64,000 nucleotides of DNA, taken from NCBI GenBank assembly GCA_964410915.1, contig CAYPIU010000007.1, positions 1 to 64,000 of the forward strand. Reading direction: 5' to 3'. Below, one piece after another: positions 16,076 through 25,447 of the stretch. The first letter of the stretch is position 1; the number at the start of each line of letters is the position of its first letter. The stretch is from CAZFJG01 sp964410915 (lineage in GTDB: Bacteria; Synergistota; Synergistia; Synergistales; JAFGMB01). The notes beneath the pieces were generated by a model. It saw only the letters and a list, made by a program, of their open reading frames with translations, had not been told where the DNA came from and did not search any database. Both the position numbers and the translations under genes were made by a program.

Positions 16076-17587
16076 CTACCCTCTTCTGAAAACCTCAGGC
16101 ATCCTGTCCTCTTCCCTGAAAGTCAAAAGACTCACCGTTACAAAAACTGCGAGGGCTATCACAAGCGTAGGAACAATAACATGCATCCCCCAGAAACGCT
16201 TTACAAAAATAACCAGGTAAAAATATGAGGCAATACCGGTAACCATTGAAGCAAGAGCACCTGCCGCGTTCGCCTTTTCCCAGTAAAGGCCAAGCACCAG
16301 AGGCCAGAGAAATCCGGCTTGAAGACCTCCAAAAGCAAACAGGTTGATCCACACTATGAGATCCGGCGGATTAAAGGATGCCCCAAAAACAATTACTCCA
16401 ACAATGGCAGTAACCCAGAAACTGAGCCTCTGAAGACCCTTCCGGGATTGGAGATCCTCCGCTGTGTCCGGTTTTATATAGTTCAGGTAAAGATCTTTTA
16501 CTATAGCTGCTGAAGCGAGTATCAGTTGAGAATCGATAGTAGACATTATTGCTGCAAGGGGACCTGCAAGAAATACTCCTGCAAAAACAGGTGGAAGCAC
16601 TGTAACAATAAGCTGGGGCATTATTTTGTCTCCAACTGCAAGCTGGGGAATGATTACTCTTCCGAAGGCACCGCATAGATGCATCCCCAACATCAGAAAA
16701 CCAACGACAATTGTACCGATAACTATGGCACTGTGCATGGATCGACTATCCCTGTAACCAAAACATCTTACTGCTGTATGAGGAAGCCCTATGACCCCGA
16801 AGCAGACAAGCACCCAGAAAGACATTATAAACGGTCTGGAAATAAAATTATCAGGACCAAAGGGAGAAACAAGAGCAGGATCAATAGCCTTCATATCTGA
16901 AACTATCTGCTCTACTCCTCCCCCAAGATTTACGATACCGATCAATAGCGCTGTAGTTCCCGCTATCATTACACAACCCTGTACCGCATCAGTAAGGGCA
17001 ACAGCACGGAATCCTCCTATGGTGGTATAAATTATCACCGTTACAGCAAATACTATGAGTCCCGTATTATAGGATAATCCAGTAACACCCTCAAAAAGCC
17101 TTGCTCCTCCAATGAACTGTGCTACCATAGCAGCAATGAAGAAAACTATAAGGCTCATTGAACCAAGAATAACAACAGGTTTGCTCCTGTATCTCTCCCT
17201 GAGAATGTCATTTACAGTAACGGCGTCGACCCTTCTCGCCACTATGGCAAACTTTTTACCGAGCACACCTAAAGTGATCCAGGCAGTTGGCAATTGAACC
17301 ATGGCCAGAAGAATCCAGCCAAGCCCCATTTTATATGCAACCCCAGGCCCACCTACAAAACTGCTTGCACTCGTATAAGTAGCAACAAGGGTCATTGCAA
17401 GGACAAAGCCACCCATCCCTCTGCTGCCTATAAAGTATTCCTCAATAAAGTTTCCCGATCTGGAAAGTATACGGTTACTATAGAAGGCCATCAGATAGAC
17501 AAGTCCGAGGTATAGGAAAAGCGGGATCATTAACTGATAATCAGCCACAACTGGATTCTCCATTATCTTGTGAAACCCTGTTTTCAT
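16076..17587 (-). CDS. panF: Sodium/pantothenate symporter
   Basis: SSS-family symporter of about 495-503 residues with 12-13 membrane segments. Strong resemblance to E. coli PanF by eye: EYFIGSRGMGGFVLAMTLVATYTSASSFVGGPGVAYKMGLGWILLAMVQLPTAW, then GGARLFEGVTGLSYNTGL and RCFGYRDSRSMHSA. It takes up pantothenate with Na+. The start may be ATG 17587 or ATG 17563. The reading frame overlaps the end of the small yhdT gene by 23-47 bp, as expected for coupled translation. panC lies 5 kb away, so both uptake and part of synthesis are encoded. Confidence 0.93.
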   Translation of the reverse strand: MKTGFHKIMENPVVADYQLMIPLFLYLGLVYLMAFYSNRILSRSGNFIEEYFIGSRGMGGFVLAMTLVATYTSASSFVGGPGVAYKMGLGWILLAMVQLPTAWITLGVLGKKFAIVARRVDAVTVNDILRERYRSKPVVILGSMSLIVFFIAAMVAQFIGGARLFEGVTGLSYNTGLIVFAVTVIIYTTIGGFRAVALTDAVQGCVMIAGTTALLIGIVNLGGGVEQIVSDMKAIDPALVSPFGPDNFISRPFIMSFWVLVCFGVIGLPHTAVRCFGYRDSRSMHSAIVIGTIVVGFLMLGMHLCGAFGRVIIPQLAVGDKIMPQLIVTVLPPVFAGVFLAGPLAAIMSTIDSQLILASAAIVKDLYLNYIKPDTAEDLQSRKGLQRLSFWVTAIVGVIVFGASFNPPDLIVWINLFAFGGLQAGFLWPLVLGLYWEKANAAGALASMVTGIASYFYLVIFVKRFWGMHVIVPTLVIALAVFVTVSLLTFREEDRMPEVFRRG

Positions 17588-17861
17588 CTGTCAGAGGAAT
17601 CTCAACAAAGAACATTCTTACCATAGCAAATGACAATAAGGCAAAAATAAAAAAGCCGGCTATACAACTAAGGAAAAACCATGAGGGGAAGCCCATAATA
17701 TATGAATAATCCTCCACTGGACCGGCACCAAGACCATAAGCTGTAAAATACCACCATGCCATGTACATGAGCGCAAGCAGCAATGACAGAAAAGCTTCTC
17801 TGTTAGCCTGGGCAAACCGTGTCCCGTCAGGAATTTTTTTGTTTGTCTTTAAATTGATCAA
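17541..17861 (-). CDS. yhdT: YhdT family small membrane protein
   Basis: Protein of 106 residues with two membrane segments (LLLALMYMAWWYFTAYGLG and FFLSCIAGFFIFALLSFAMV) separated by GFPSWFF. This is the DUF997/YhdT family, which is found directly in front of panF in many bacteria. The TTG start at 17861 has GGAGG nine bases before it. It overlaps the start of panF and probably acts as an accessory of the symporter (inference from conserved pairing). Confidence 0.85.
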   Translation of the reverse strand: MINLKTNKKIPDGTRFAQANREAFLSLLLALMYMAWWYFTAYGLGAGPVEDYSYIMGFPSWFFLSCIAGFFIFALLSFAMVRMFFVEIPLTDENRVSQDNGESSCG

Positions 17862-17957
17862 AAAAGAACCTCCAGTTATTAAAACAGTTTTTTATGTTTA
17901 TGTTTTTTTAAATGTTAATGCGCAAGATTATACTGTTTTTACTCGAAAGGGTTAATA

Positions 17958-18722
17958 TCATTCCTTGATAAAATATGCCATCTTCCTGGCAAATGGAAAA
18001 CGCTTTAATGAAACGCCACCTATACCTATCTTCTCAAGAAGAGCCACTGTCTCCCCGGGTATATCAGGGAAATTAAGTGTTCCAAAAGCCACTACCCCTC
18101 CCTTTGGGATCCTTGAATAAAGAAGCTCCAGAGATGTGGCTGTAGGTTTGTAGAGGCCGCACTGCAAAAGAAGAAGGCTGACTGTAAGTTCAGGGTGTTT
18201 ATCCAGGAATTCGGGAAGAGTCTCAAGAACATTTCCCTTGACAAGATTTATCCTTTCAGATTGAGGAACAGTTACAGACCTGTTGAATGCCTGAACCGCT
18301 TCTACAAGAGAATTATAGGAATCTGTAGCGGGTAGCCCCTTAAAATAATCACACTTGGAATCTTTTGATGGGTCTATACTTCTATATCCTTCAAAAGTAT
18401 CAAACCCGTAGATGGTCCTCGTATAATTTCTATGTTCAAAAATTTCAGCAAAATGTGCGAGGGTAAAAAGATTAAAACCTTCAAGAACTCCGATCTCGAT
18501 AATGCTTCCGTGAATTTCAATTATCTTTCGGTAGAGCTCAAGATCAACGATAAATTTATTTATCTCTGAAGTCCTTGCAAACCTTGGAAAGTTTTTTAAA
18601 ATGATCTCCGGCCTTTTACAGGAATGAGTTACCAATGAAATATAATCATCAAAGGTATCTGCCGCTTCCAGTTCAAATGATTTGTAGATATCCGCACTCT
18701 TGTTCTCTTCTTTTGAGTTCAT
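17958..18722 (-). CDS. TylF/MycF-like methyltransferase with lost metal-site residues
   Basis: Protein of 254 residues resembling the TylF family. The SAM-binding part is recognisable (IIEIGVLEGFNLFTLAHFAEI, TIYGFDTFEGY, NLVKGNVLETLPEFL). At the place where the family has an acidic DxDLYEPT segment, the protein reads LLLLQCGLYKPT. Where GGxxxxDDY is expected, it reads GGVVAFGTLNFPDIPGE. The acidic Mg2+ ligands are therefore gone, and O-methylation by the usual mechanism is doubtful. ATG at 18722 is chosen for its GGGGGAAG ribosome site over an upstream GTG. It could be a degenerate enzyme or one with a changed reaction. Confidence 0.7.
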   Translation of the reverse strand: MNSKEENKSADIYKSFELEAADTFDDYISLVTHSCKRPEIILKNFPRFARTSEINKFIVDLELYRKIIEIHGSIIEIGVLEGFNLFTLAHFAEIFEHRNYTRTIYGFDTFEGYRSIDPSKDSKCDYFKGLPATDSYNSLVEAVQAFNRSVTVPQSERINLVKGNVLETLPEFLDKHPELTVSLLLLQCGLYKPTATSLELLYSRIPKGGVVAFGTLNFPDIPGETVALLEKIGIGGVSLKRFPFARKMAYFIKE

Positions 18723-18799
18723 TAAGATCACTTCCCCCGGAAAGATTTCAGGACTTTGAAAAAACCTGATCTGAAATATATATTAGATAATAGAATTTT

Positions 18800-19822
18800 T
18801 CAGTGACCGAGAAACATCAATAGTGCCCCTGCCAAAAGACCAACTATTACATTTATGCACTTTACAACCATAAAGTCCCTTCTTGATCTGGCCAGAAGAG
18901 GTAACATGCCGTGCCCATCCTGAACTATCGTACTTGCAAGAAAAACGCTAAGGGGAATAACTCCCTTTGCATAAAGAGTAACAAATATCAGGTGCGGACC
19001 TGATTCGGGAATTATTCCGACAAGTACGGCTACAATAAGTATGATCCAGAGGTTCTGTTGAACAAGTGCCTCAAGTTCCATATGGCTGATCAGAATATCA
19101 AGGAAAAACAGGGCTCCAAAAGTCCATAGGAATATTGTGGGAACATGTTCTTTGAAAACATGTTCCCACAAATGGCTCTGTAGAAAGTGTTCCGGAACAG
19201 TGGTTACTATGAAAAGGGCAGTCAATACTACTATAAACAGAGTAACTCTTATCCAGTTCCATACAACCGGGCCGATGTCACCGGTGATAACAGCAAAGGC
19301 AACCAGAAAAAGAACTACTGACATGATACATCTTGAAGCTCCTGGGTTTTTCCACTGCGAGACCATCTGTGCACGGGAAGGGAAGCAGTTGCACTTCTGT
19401 TCAGGATGTATTCTCAGTATATCCTCAGTTTCAGCATATTCAATTCCGGATCTTCTGAAATAGATATCGCTCGCAGCCCCGGCAAGGATCCCCAGCGAAA
19501 AAATGGTACCGAATATAAGAGGACTTTTCCCAGGTATCATAGCAAGCATAACAAAGGACCCATCACCTGCAGTCGCTATCATGGCAGCAACCACAGCACC
19601 CATCGACACAATCCCGTGCTCATATAAAGCCACCACCGCAAAGGCTCCCAGACATCCAGGTGTCACACCAAGAAATGCTGCAATAAAATACTGTTTCCAC
19701 CTTGATCCTGATAATAGTTTCTGCCATTTACCTTCAGTAATTACATTGATATATTCTATTACCAGCATCATCACAGTAACAAAAGAAGTTATCATTACCG
19801 ATTGTCTGAAAACATCCAGCAT
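18800..19822 (-). CDS. Putative 10-TM metal exporter (ArsP_2/DUF2899-like)
   Basis: Protein of 340 residues with about ten membrane segments. Motifs recalled for the putative manganese/heavy-metal transporter family are FLGVTPGCLGAFAVVALYEHG, MIATAGDGSFVMLAMIPG, VGIIPESGPHLIFVTLYA and STIVQDGHGMLPLLARSRRDF. A central hydrophilic loop includes HPEQKCNCFPS, possibly metal-binding. ATG at 19822 follows GGCAGGTGG. It is divergent from an MFS permease. The function is family-based and unproven. Confidence 0.75.
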   Translation of the reverse strand: MLDVFRQSVMITSFVTVMMLVIEYINVITEGKWQKLLSGSRWKQYFIAAFLGVTPGCLGAFAVVALYEHGIVSMGAVVAAMIATAGDGSFVMLAMIPGKSPLIFGTIFSLGILAGAASDIYFRRSGIEYAETEDILRIHPEQKCNCFPSRAQMVSQWKNPGASRCIMSVVLFLVAFAVITGDIGPVVWNWIRVTLFIVVLTALFIVTTVPEHFLQSHLWEHVFKEHVPTIFLWTFGALFFLDILISHMELEALVQQNLWIILIVAVLVGIIPESGPHLIFVTLYAKGVIPLSVFLASTIVQDGHGMLPLLARSRRDFMVVKCINVIVGLLAGALLMFLGH

Positions 19823-20066
19823 TCAGGACCACCTGCCTTATCGAAAATATCACATTAATTATACAGTCTATTGGTTGGGTAATGTTGGCCCTTTTTAATA
19901 AATACTTGTTGTACAACTTTTATAAATCGATAAATCACAGCAGAAATAGATGCTATACTGACTTTGAATATTACATTATCATTGTCTGAAAATGTGATAA
20001 ACAGGAAAGTGATATATTTTCTGTCCATTCATTATCTTGAATATCTGAAACCCGGAGGATACCAGG

Positions 20067-21314
20067 ATGAACCATCTTCGTGGCGAGATCATAAAAGACC
20101 CCCTGATATGGAAATTCTGTGCGTATGGTTTTCTGAAAAACCTGAAATTGTTCGAACCCTATCTTATGATCTATCTACTTGGAATGGGACAGGACCTTTT
20201 CCAGATCGGTCTTCTATATTCTATCCGTGAGATCATAACTTATATTTTTGAGATCCCTTCTGGTGTGCTTGCAGATAACTACGGAAAAAAGAGAGAATTA
20301 ATGACGTGCTTCATTTTCTACATAATTTCATTTCTTTTTTTCTTTGCAGGCTCAAACTTTATTATCCTTGCAGGAGCAATGTTCTTTTTTGGCCTCGGAG
20401 AAGCATTCAGGTCCGGCACACACAAGGCTATGATATACTCCTATCTTGAAATGAAGGGCTGGTTTAACGAAAAAACTTTTGTCTATGGAAGGACAAGATC
20501 TTTTTCACTGGCCGGATCCTCCATTTCAGCTTTCCTATCAATTATCTTTGTCCTGAATATCCCCTCACTGAAATGGATATTCATAGTTTGCACCATACCC
20601 TATTTTCTGGACTTCATTCTTATCTGGTCTTATCCGGATTTTCTTGACGAGAGAAAGATGACTGACTTTAGGTTTAAAGGTTTTTTTCAACTTGTTATTG
20701 ATCACATAAGATCAGTTTTACATAGACCGCTTCTGAAAAAAATACTTCTGAGTTCGTCAATTTTTGACAGTGTCTTCAAGACAATAAAGGATTATATTCA
20801 GCCAATACTGATGCTTCTGATACTATCCACTCTTGACCTCGGAAATAATGTCCGGGAAAATCAGGAAATACTTAAAGTTTCTCTCGGTATCATATACGGC
20901 GTCTTTTACATATTCAGTGCACTGGCATCAAGGAATGCACATCATCTCCACAAGATAGAGACCTCCCCTCAACTCATGAATATCTCCTTAAGTATTGCCG
21001 GAGGAATATTTTTACTGCTTTCTTTTGGGGTCTACAATGATCTGACCATATTCGTGATACTGCTTTACTTCGTATTATATGTAATGAAAGACGGCAGAAG
21101 ACCGATTTTTGTAGATGTATGCGGCAACTGGATGAAAAAGGAAGAACGCGCAACAGTCATGTCCCTTGACAGCCAGTTAAGAGCAGTGATAACCATTTTT
21201 GCAGCTCCTCTCGCCGGTTTTGTAGCAGAAAAGTTTTCAATTCCTGTCCTTTTTATGGCTCTTGGGATCATAATATTGTGTGCCGGCAGAATTGTAATTA
21301 TAAAGGAGCCATGA
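20067..21314 (+). CDS. MFS transporter
   Basis: Protein of 415 residues with 11-12 membrane segments. The loop 2-3 signature reads EIPSGVLADNYGKKRELM, typical of the Major Facilitator Superfamily, and the segment GEAFRSGTHKAMIYSYLE is seen in the group resembling multidrug or unknown exporters. ATG at 20067 has GGAGG nine bases upstream. It is followed by a BaxI-like membrane protein on the same strand at a 69-bp gap. Substrate unknown. Confidence 0.85.
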   Translation: MNHLRGEIIKDPLIWKFCAYGFLKNLKLFEPYLMIYLLGMGQDLFQIGLLYSIREIITYIFEIPSGVLADNYGKKRELMTCFIFYIISFLFFFAGSNFIILAGAMFFFGLGEAFRSGTHKAMIYSYLEMKGWFNEKTFVYGRTRSFSLAGSSISAFLSIIFVLNIPSLKWIFIVCTIPYFLDFILIWSYPDFLDERKMTDFRFKGFFQLVIDHIRSVLHRPLLKKILLSSSIFDSVFKTIKDYIQPILMLLILSTLDLGNNVRENQEILKVSLGIIYGVFYIFSALASRNAHHLHKIETSPQLMNISLSIAGGIFLLLSFGVYNDLTIFVILLYFVLYVMKDGRRPIFVDVCGNWMKKEERATVMSLDSQLRAVITIFAAPLAGFVAEKFSIPVLFMALGIIILCAGRIVIIKEP

Positions 21315-21383
21315 AAACTGGATAATATGGCGCAAAAGGATTTACAATATTCATAAAAGCAATAATAAGGGGGCTTAAATTCA

Positions 21384-22166
21384 ATGACAAACCCGATCTG
21401 GAAAAATAAATATTTTTCTGAAAAGATCGATCCTGGAGACAGCCGCTCTCTATCTCTCAACAGAGTAATAAACAGGGCCACCTTCTGTTTTATTATCCTG
21501 CTTCTTGCAACTGTTCTTATGTGGACCCGGCATTACTCCGGAAAAGGTGACCTGACGATAACTGTTATTGCTCTTGCTGCTGGATTTGCTTCGACTTACA
21601 TTTCATTTCATATGCCACAGATCACAGGTATTACCGTTCCTGTTCATGCACTTATCGAAGGACTTGCTGTGGGCGGAATTTCTGCTTTCATTGAAGTCCT
21701 TTATCCTGGACTTGCCCTTAACGCTGTTTTTTTAACATTCGCAGTAGTAATGGTAGTATTATCAGCATATCGATTTGGAGTACTTGTTAAATCTAAAAGG
21801 TTTATAAAAACTGCCTTCGCAACACTCCTGGCAATAGGGATATATTATATTCTAAATTTTGTCCTGCAAGTTTTTTCAATTGAGGTTTTTGGTTTTATAA
21901 GCCCTCTCGGGATGGGAATATGCTTTCTCCTCACTGCTGTAGCATCATATAACCTTGTGGGAGATCTTGAATTTATTGAAGAAGCACAAAGATCCGGAAC
22001 CAGGTCAAGAATGGAATGGACTGCTGTTCTCGGTCTTCTCCTTACAATGGGTTGGATCTACCTTGAATTTTTCAGTTTTATTAACCTTATAAAAAGATCC
22101 GTAGGCGATAACGTGAAAAAACAAAAGGACAAAATATCCACATCCAGGAAAAACAGAAATCAGTAG
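21384..22166 (+). CDS. Bax inhibitor-1/YccA-like membrane protein
   Basis: Protein of 260 residues with seven predicted membrane segments: MWTRHYSG region, AAGFASTYISFHMPQ, PVHALIEGLAVGGISAFIEV, VFLTFAVVMVVLSAY, TLLAIGIYYILNFV, GICFLLTAVASYNLVGDLEFIEEAQRS and VLGLLLTMGWIYLEFF. The DLEFIEE stretch and overall plan fit the bacterial BaxI_1 group (TMBIM), some members of which are pH-sensitive calcium channels. The very basic C-terminal tail is cytosolic. ATG at 21384 is preceded by AAGGGGG. Confidence 0.8.
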   Translation: MTNPIWKNKYFSEKIDPGDSRSLSLNRVINRATFCFIILLLATVLMWTRHYSGKGDLTITVIALAAGFASTYISFHMPQITGITVPVHALIEGLAVGGISAFIEVLYPGLALNAVFLTFAVVMVVLSAYRFGVLVKSKRFIKTAFATLLAIGIYYILNFVLQVFSIEVFGFISPLGMGICFLLTAVASYNLVGDLEFIEEAQRSGTRSRMEWTAVLGLLLTMGWIYLEFFSFINLIKRSVGDNVKKQKDKISTSRKNRNQ

Positions 22167-22302
22167 TTATATCCATGGAACAAATGAAAAGAATGATAAT
22201 GATCCGAAACAGTCTCAATGTAATGTTATGACCTGTCCCCCATGTATGTGAATGTACTAAAAGCACTTTATTATCATAGAGCCGGGGATATAAAAAACTA
22301 TC

Positions 22303-23148
22303 TTAAAGCGGTTTGAGACGGGTGTTGTCTATCAGCCTGGCCCTTCCCACACTGGCTGCTACTGCAAGTACCGCTTCCGAATAAAGATAATCCATATCTT
22401 CCAGGGTAATGCTATTTTTGATACATACATATTCTGCTGATATCTTTGGATCACTATCAAATATTTCCATAACTGAATCCTTTATCATGTTGCAGGACCG
22501 CTCTCCCTCTTCAACTAATTTTATAGCCTTCAGCATTGAGCGGTGCAGCAGAAGTGCAGAGTTTCGTTCTTTTTCAGACAAATACATATTCCTGCTGCTC
22601 ATTGCCAGTCCATCTTTTTCTCTCACAATAGGACAGCCTATTACATCTATATTTAGGTTCAGATCCCTTACCATTCGTTTTATCACCTGAAGTTGCTGGT
22701 AATCTTTTTCCCCAAAATAAGCCCTGTCCGGCCTCAAGATATTGAAAAGCTTCAATACTATGGTACAAACACCTTTAAAATGTCCCGGCCTTGAGGCTCC
22801 GCAAAGTCCCGAACTCAGAGACTTTTCATCTACGAAAGTCGAAAAATCATCGCTGAACATATCTGAGACATCTGGCGCAAAGACCATGTCAACCCCTTCC
22901 CGTTCCAGCAGGGAAAGGTCCTTTTCCATATTTCTTGGATATGATTCAAGATCTTCATCAGGACCGAATTGGATAGGATTTACAAAAATTGAAACAACAC
23001 ATTTTTCGTTTTCCTTCCTGCAGCGCCTGACCAGGGATAAATGCCCCTCATGAAGATAACCCATTGTAGGTACAAGCCCAACTTTCTGGGAAACATCACC
23101 TGAAAAGATCAAATACCATGCATCTTCAGGTTTCTTTATGATCTGCAC
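22303..23148 (-). CDS. panC: Pantothenate synthetase
   Basis: Protein of 281 residues, the normal family length. It joins pantoate and beta-alanine with ATP. Motifs visible: LVPTMGYLHEGHLSLVRR (HIGH-like), SIFVNPIQFGPDEDLESYPR, RPGHFKGVCTIVLKLFNILRPDRAYFGEKDYQQL, and GLAMSSRNMYLSE (KMSKS-like). A GTG start at 23148 has GGAGGGG in front. No panB or panD is in the window. Together with PanF it points to an active pantothenate/CoA supply, in line with heavy use of acyl-CoA in amino acid fermentation. Confidence 0.96.
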   Translation of the reverse strand: MQIIKKPEDAWYLIFSGDVSQKVGLVPTMGYLHEGHLSLVRRCRKENEKCVVSIFVNPIQFGPDEDLESYPRNMEKDLSLLEREGVDMVFAPDVSDMFSDDFSTFVDEKSLSSGLCGASRPGHFKGVCTIVLKLFNILRPDRAYFGEKDYQQLQVIKRMVRDLNLNIDVIGCPIVREKDGLAMSSRNMYLSEKERNSALLLHRSMLKAIKLVEEGERSCNMIKDSVMEIFDSDPKISAEYVCIKNSITLEDMDYLYSEAVLAVAASVGRARLIDNTRLKPL

Positions 23149-23272
23149 TATTCAAACACCCCTCCAAAATAAAAATTCGATAGAACTGTTTACAGTTTTA
23201 ACGTGGCTGTTCCTGTTTTCTTTCAGAGCGTTCTAAAGCTTACCACAACCTCAAATAATAGTGTAATCACAG

Positions 23273-23326
23273 TTAAAGGCATGGCCACTGCTGTAATTTA
23301 ATTATCCACAGTGGCCATACCTTTAA
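23273..23326 (-). terminator. Hairpin downstream of the NimA-like gene
   Basis: A long stem (TTAAAGG.ATGGCCACTG paired with CAGTGGCCAT.CCTTTAA) with a 16-18 nt loop lies 26 bp after the stop of the minus-strand gene at 23352. The U-tract is weak, so termination may be rho-independent only in part. Confidence 0.55.
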
Positions 23327-23351
23327 TCATTTTAACTTTTTCTCTAAACAC

Positions 23352-23807
23352 TTATTTATGTTTTTTTCCTGTTATGTTACTCAGCCGGACCCTCCATACC
23401 AGAACCCTTGAAAGGGCTTCCGCAGGAAATTCAAAAGATTTACCTGCATAGTGTTCCATTAGAACATTAAGTCCTTCTGATTTCTCCTTTTCACCTGAAA
23501 GGAATTCAACTTCACCATCTGCTATAACACTCCTGTAATTACATGTCCACTCACATGGTTCCGCTGAAGATATGATCTTTTCTTCGAGATAGACAGTACA
23601 GCAAACTCCCGGGTTCTTTTGAGCAAGATCAACTTTTTTCCCTGAAAGAGCAGAATGAAGATACAGTTCACTATCCCTGTAGCCATAGTTCATTGGCACA
23701 ACATAAGGTCGACCCTCATTGCAAAAAGCAATAGAACAGACTTTTCCTTTATTCAGTATTTCCTCTATCTCCTGAATATCTGTTATTTCCCTGTCACTCT
23801 TTCTCAT
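23352..23807 (-). CDS. Pyridoxamine 5'-phosphate oxidase-like flavoprotein (NimA-type)
   Basis: Protein of 151 residues with the FMN-binding split-barrel pattern of NimA-like proteins: EIEEILNKGKVCSIAFCNEGRPYVVPMNYGY, ELYLHSALSGKKVDLAQKNPGVCCTVY and an SVIADGEVEFL strand. Some relatives reduce nitroimidazoles; most are of unknown function. ATG at 23807 has GGAGG close before it. It is a single gene with its own terminator-like hairpin. Confidence 0.85.
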   Translation of the reverse strand: MRKSDREITDIQEIEEILNKGKVCSIAFCNEGRPYVVPMNYGYRDSELYLHSALSGKKVDLAQKNPGVCCTVYLEEKIISSAEPCEWTCNYRSVIADGEVEFLSGEKEKSEGLNVLMEHYAGKSFEFPAEALSRVLVWRVRLSNITGKKHK

Positions 23808-23889
23808 TATGAACCTCCGAAATTCAATACTATTTCAAAAAAGTATATCACCTTCGTGTTTGGAAAATGAGAAAAAGTTGTTCTTTCTA

Positions 23890-24903
23890 TCATGTACGGG
23901 GATAGTTCCGCATTATTTTTTCTGGCTTCATAAGCATCCCGACATATTGTGCCCTCTCATAGGCAAATGGATCAGAGCTGTTTTTCTTGCTCATTTTACC
24001 CCTGATATCATCAAGTGATCCGTACCCCTTGTCTTTCATCCATTCTGAAAGGCCCGAGATCATTGTATTCAGGTGATCGATATTTTTCCTGTATATAGCA
24101 CTTACCACCTGGATACTTCCAGCTCCAGCGAGGATAAGTCGAGCTGCATCCAGTCCTGTAAAGATTCCGGAACTCGCACAAATATCAGCACTTATATTTC
24201 CGTACAAAAGACCTGAGAAACGCAGCGGAAGTTTATGGGCCCCCTCATAACTCAAGTTAAATCCCATAGAAGGTTTCTCTTCTTTTACGTCGATATCGGG
24301 CTGAAAAAAGCGGTTGAACACAACAACACCATCAACGCCTGTATCGTCCATCTTTTTGATTACGTTAAGGGGGTTAGCATAAAATGGACTTAATTTTACC
24401 CCCAGGGGAATGGAAACTGCTTTTCTAACTGCAGCCAATGTTTCCAGCTGTTCTTTTTCGATGTCTTTGCTTTCTTTATTCATATCAACAGGAGTTAGAT
24501 AAAAATTCAGCTCCAGACCATCAACACCGGTGTTCTCGAGAAGCTTTGCATATTCAACCCATGTCTCTGGATTAACCGCATTAAGACTTGCAAAAACAGG
24601 GATTTCAACCGCTTCCCTGGCCTGTTTAACCCAATAAAGGTATTCATCAGGGCCACCATGTTCGAGCGTAGGATGAATATCCAGCATCTCGGCATGCATC
24701 TCATCATACTCTGTCAACTGGTCATCAAGACGAAGTCTTTCCAGCTGGATCTGCTCCTCAAAAAGGGACTTTATAACGATCCCTCCTGCACCTGCTTTCT
24801 CCATCTTCCTTATACTATCCAGATTTGAAGTCATCTCGCATGCTCCGACAACAAATGGATTAACCAACTTGACACCCATATAACTGGAACTCATATCTAC
24901 CAT
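23890..24903 (-). CDS. Dihydroorotate dehydrogenase-like protein
   Basis: Protein of 337 residues with a TIM-barrel of the PyrD/PreA type: SYMGVKLVNPFVVGAC, EKAGAGGIVIKSLFEEQI, VFASLNAVNPETW, GVKLSPFYANPLNVIKKMDDTGVDGVVVFNRF and ADICASSGIFTGLDAARLILAGAGSIQVVSA. The FMN-phosphate loop is present. Proteins of this subgroup are annotated as dihydroorotate dehydrogenase-like and lack proof of pyrimidine synthesis; they often lie outside pyr operons, as here. ATG at 24903 follows AGGAGGAAGG. Confidence 0.85.
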   Translation of the reverse strand: MVDMSSSYMGVKLVNPFVVGACEMTSNLDSIRKMEKAGAGGIVIKSLFEEQIQLERLRLDDQLTEYDEMHAEMLDIHPTLEHGGPDEYLYWVKQAREAVEIPVFASLNAVNPETWVEYAKLLENTGVDGLELNFYLTPVDMNKESKDIEKEQLETLAAVRKAVSIPLGVKLSPFYANPLNVIKKMDDTGVDGVVVFNRFFQPDIDVKEEKPSMGFNLSYEGAHKLPLRFSGLLYGNISADICASSGIFTGLDAARLILAGAGSIQVVSAIYRKNIDHLNTMISGLSEWMKDKGYGSLDDIRGKMSKKNSSDPFAYERAQYVGMLMKPEKIMRNYPRT

Positions 24904-25090
24904 TTGACCTTCCTCCTTTTTGTCGATCTTTTCCCCTCATAATATCTTTCAGATAATATTATTATACATTAACCAGATAGAGAGGGAACTTTTTTCATGG
25001 TAACAGAATCAGAAGGTCAGGTAAACAGCTGTCTGCCTTATTAAAGGTTAACGTTGACAGAACATCCATATGAACCTTTGCCATAAAAAC

Positions 25091-25261
25091 TCAGATACCC
25101 GGCAATGCCCAGCCCATTATTGCCATTACTATGGCAAAAGCGATCCTGGCTATCGCCCTGATGGGCTGTCCCGCTCTGAAGCGTCTGATCCCCAGCATGA
25201 ACATAGAGATCGCGCATAAATAAAGGATCAATGGTGCCATGTTATCCGCAAAAAACTGCAT
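25091..25261 (-). CDS. Small membrane protein (56 aa)
   Basis: Short gene with a clear GGGAGGG ribosome site six bases before ATG 25259-25261. The product has two hydrophobic stretches, MAPLILYLCAISMFMLGI and IAFAIVMAIMGWALP, separated by RRFRAGQPIRAIAR, and ends GI. The positive-inside rule puts the loop in the cytosol. Not recognised. It lies alone between the dihydroorotate dehydrogenase-like gene and the AIM24 gene. Confidence 0.65.
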   Translation of the reverse strand: MQFFADNMAPLILYLCAISMFMLGIRRFRAGQPIRAIARIAFAIVMAIMGWALPGI

Positions 25262-25447
25262 TTATAACCCTCCCTGGAGATATAATTAAATATTTACTGG
25301 TATTTACTGAGAAATTATATCTTATTCAGAAACCTCTTTTCAGCATACTTTTATAAGTTATGAATTTAAAAACATTATAATGGGATTGAAAATACATAAT
25401 TTGTCATAATTGGATCATATTATTTCAAAACAAAGGAGAGATTAAAA

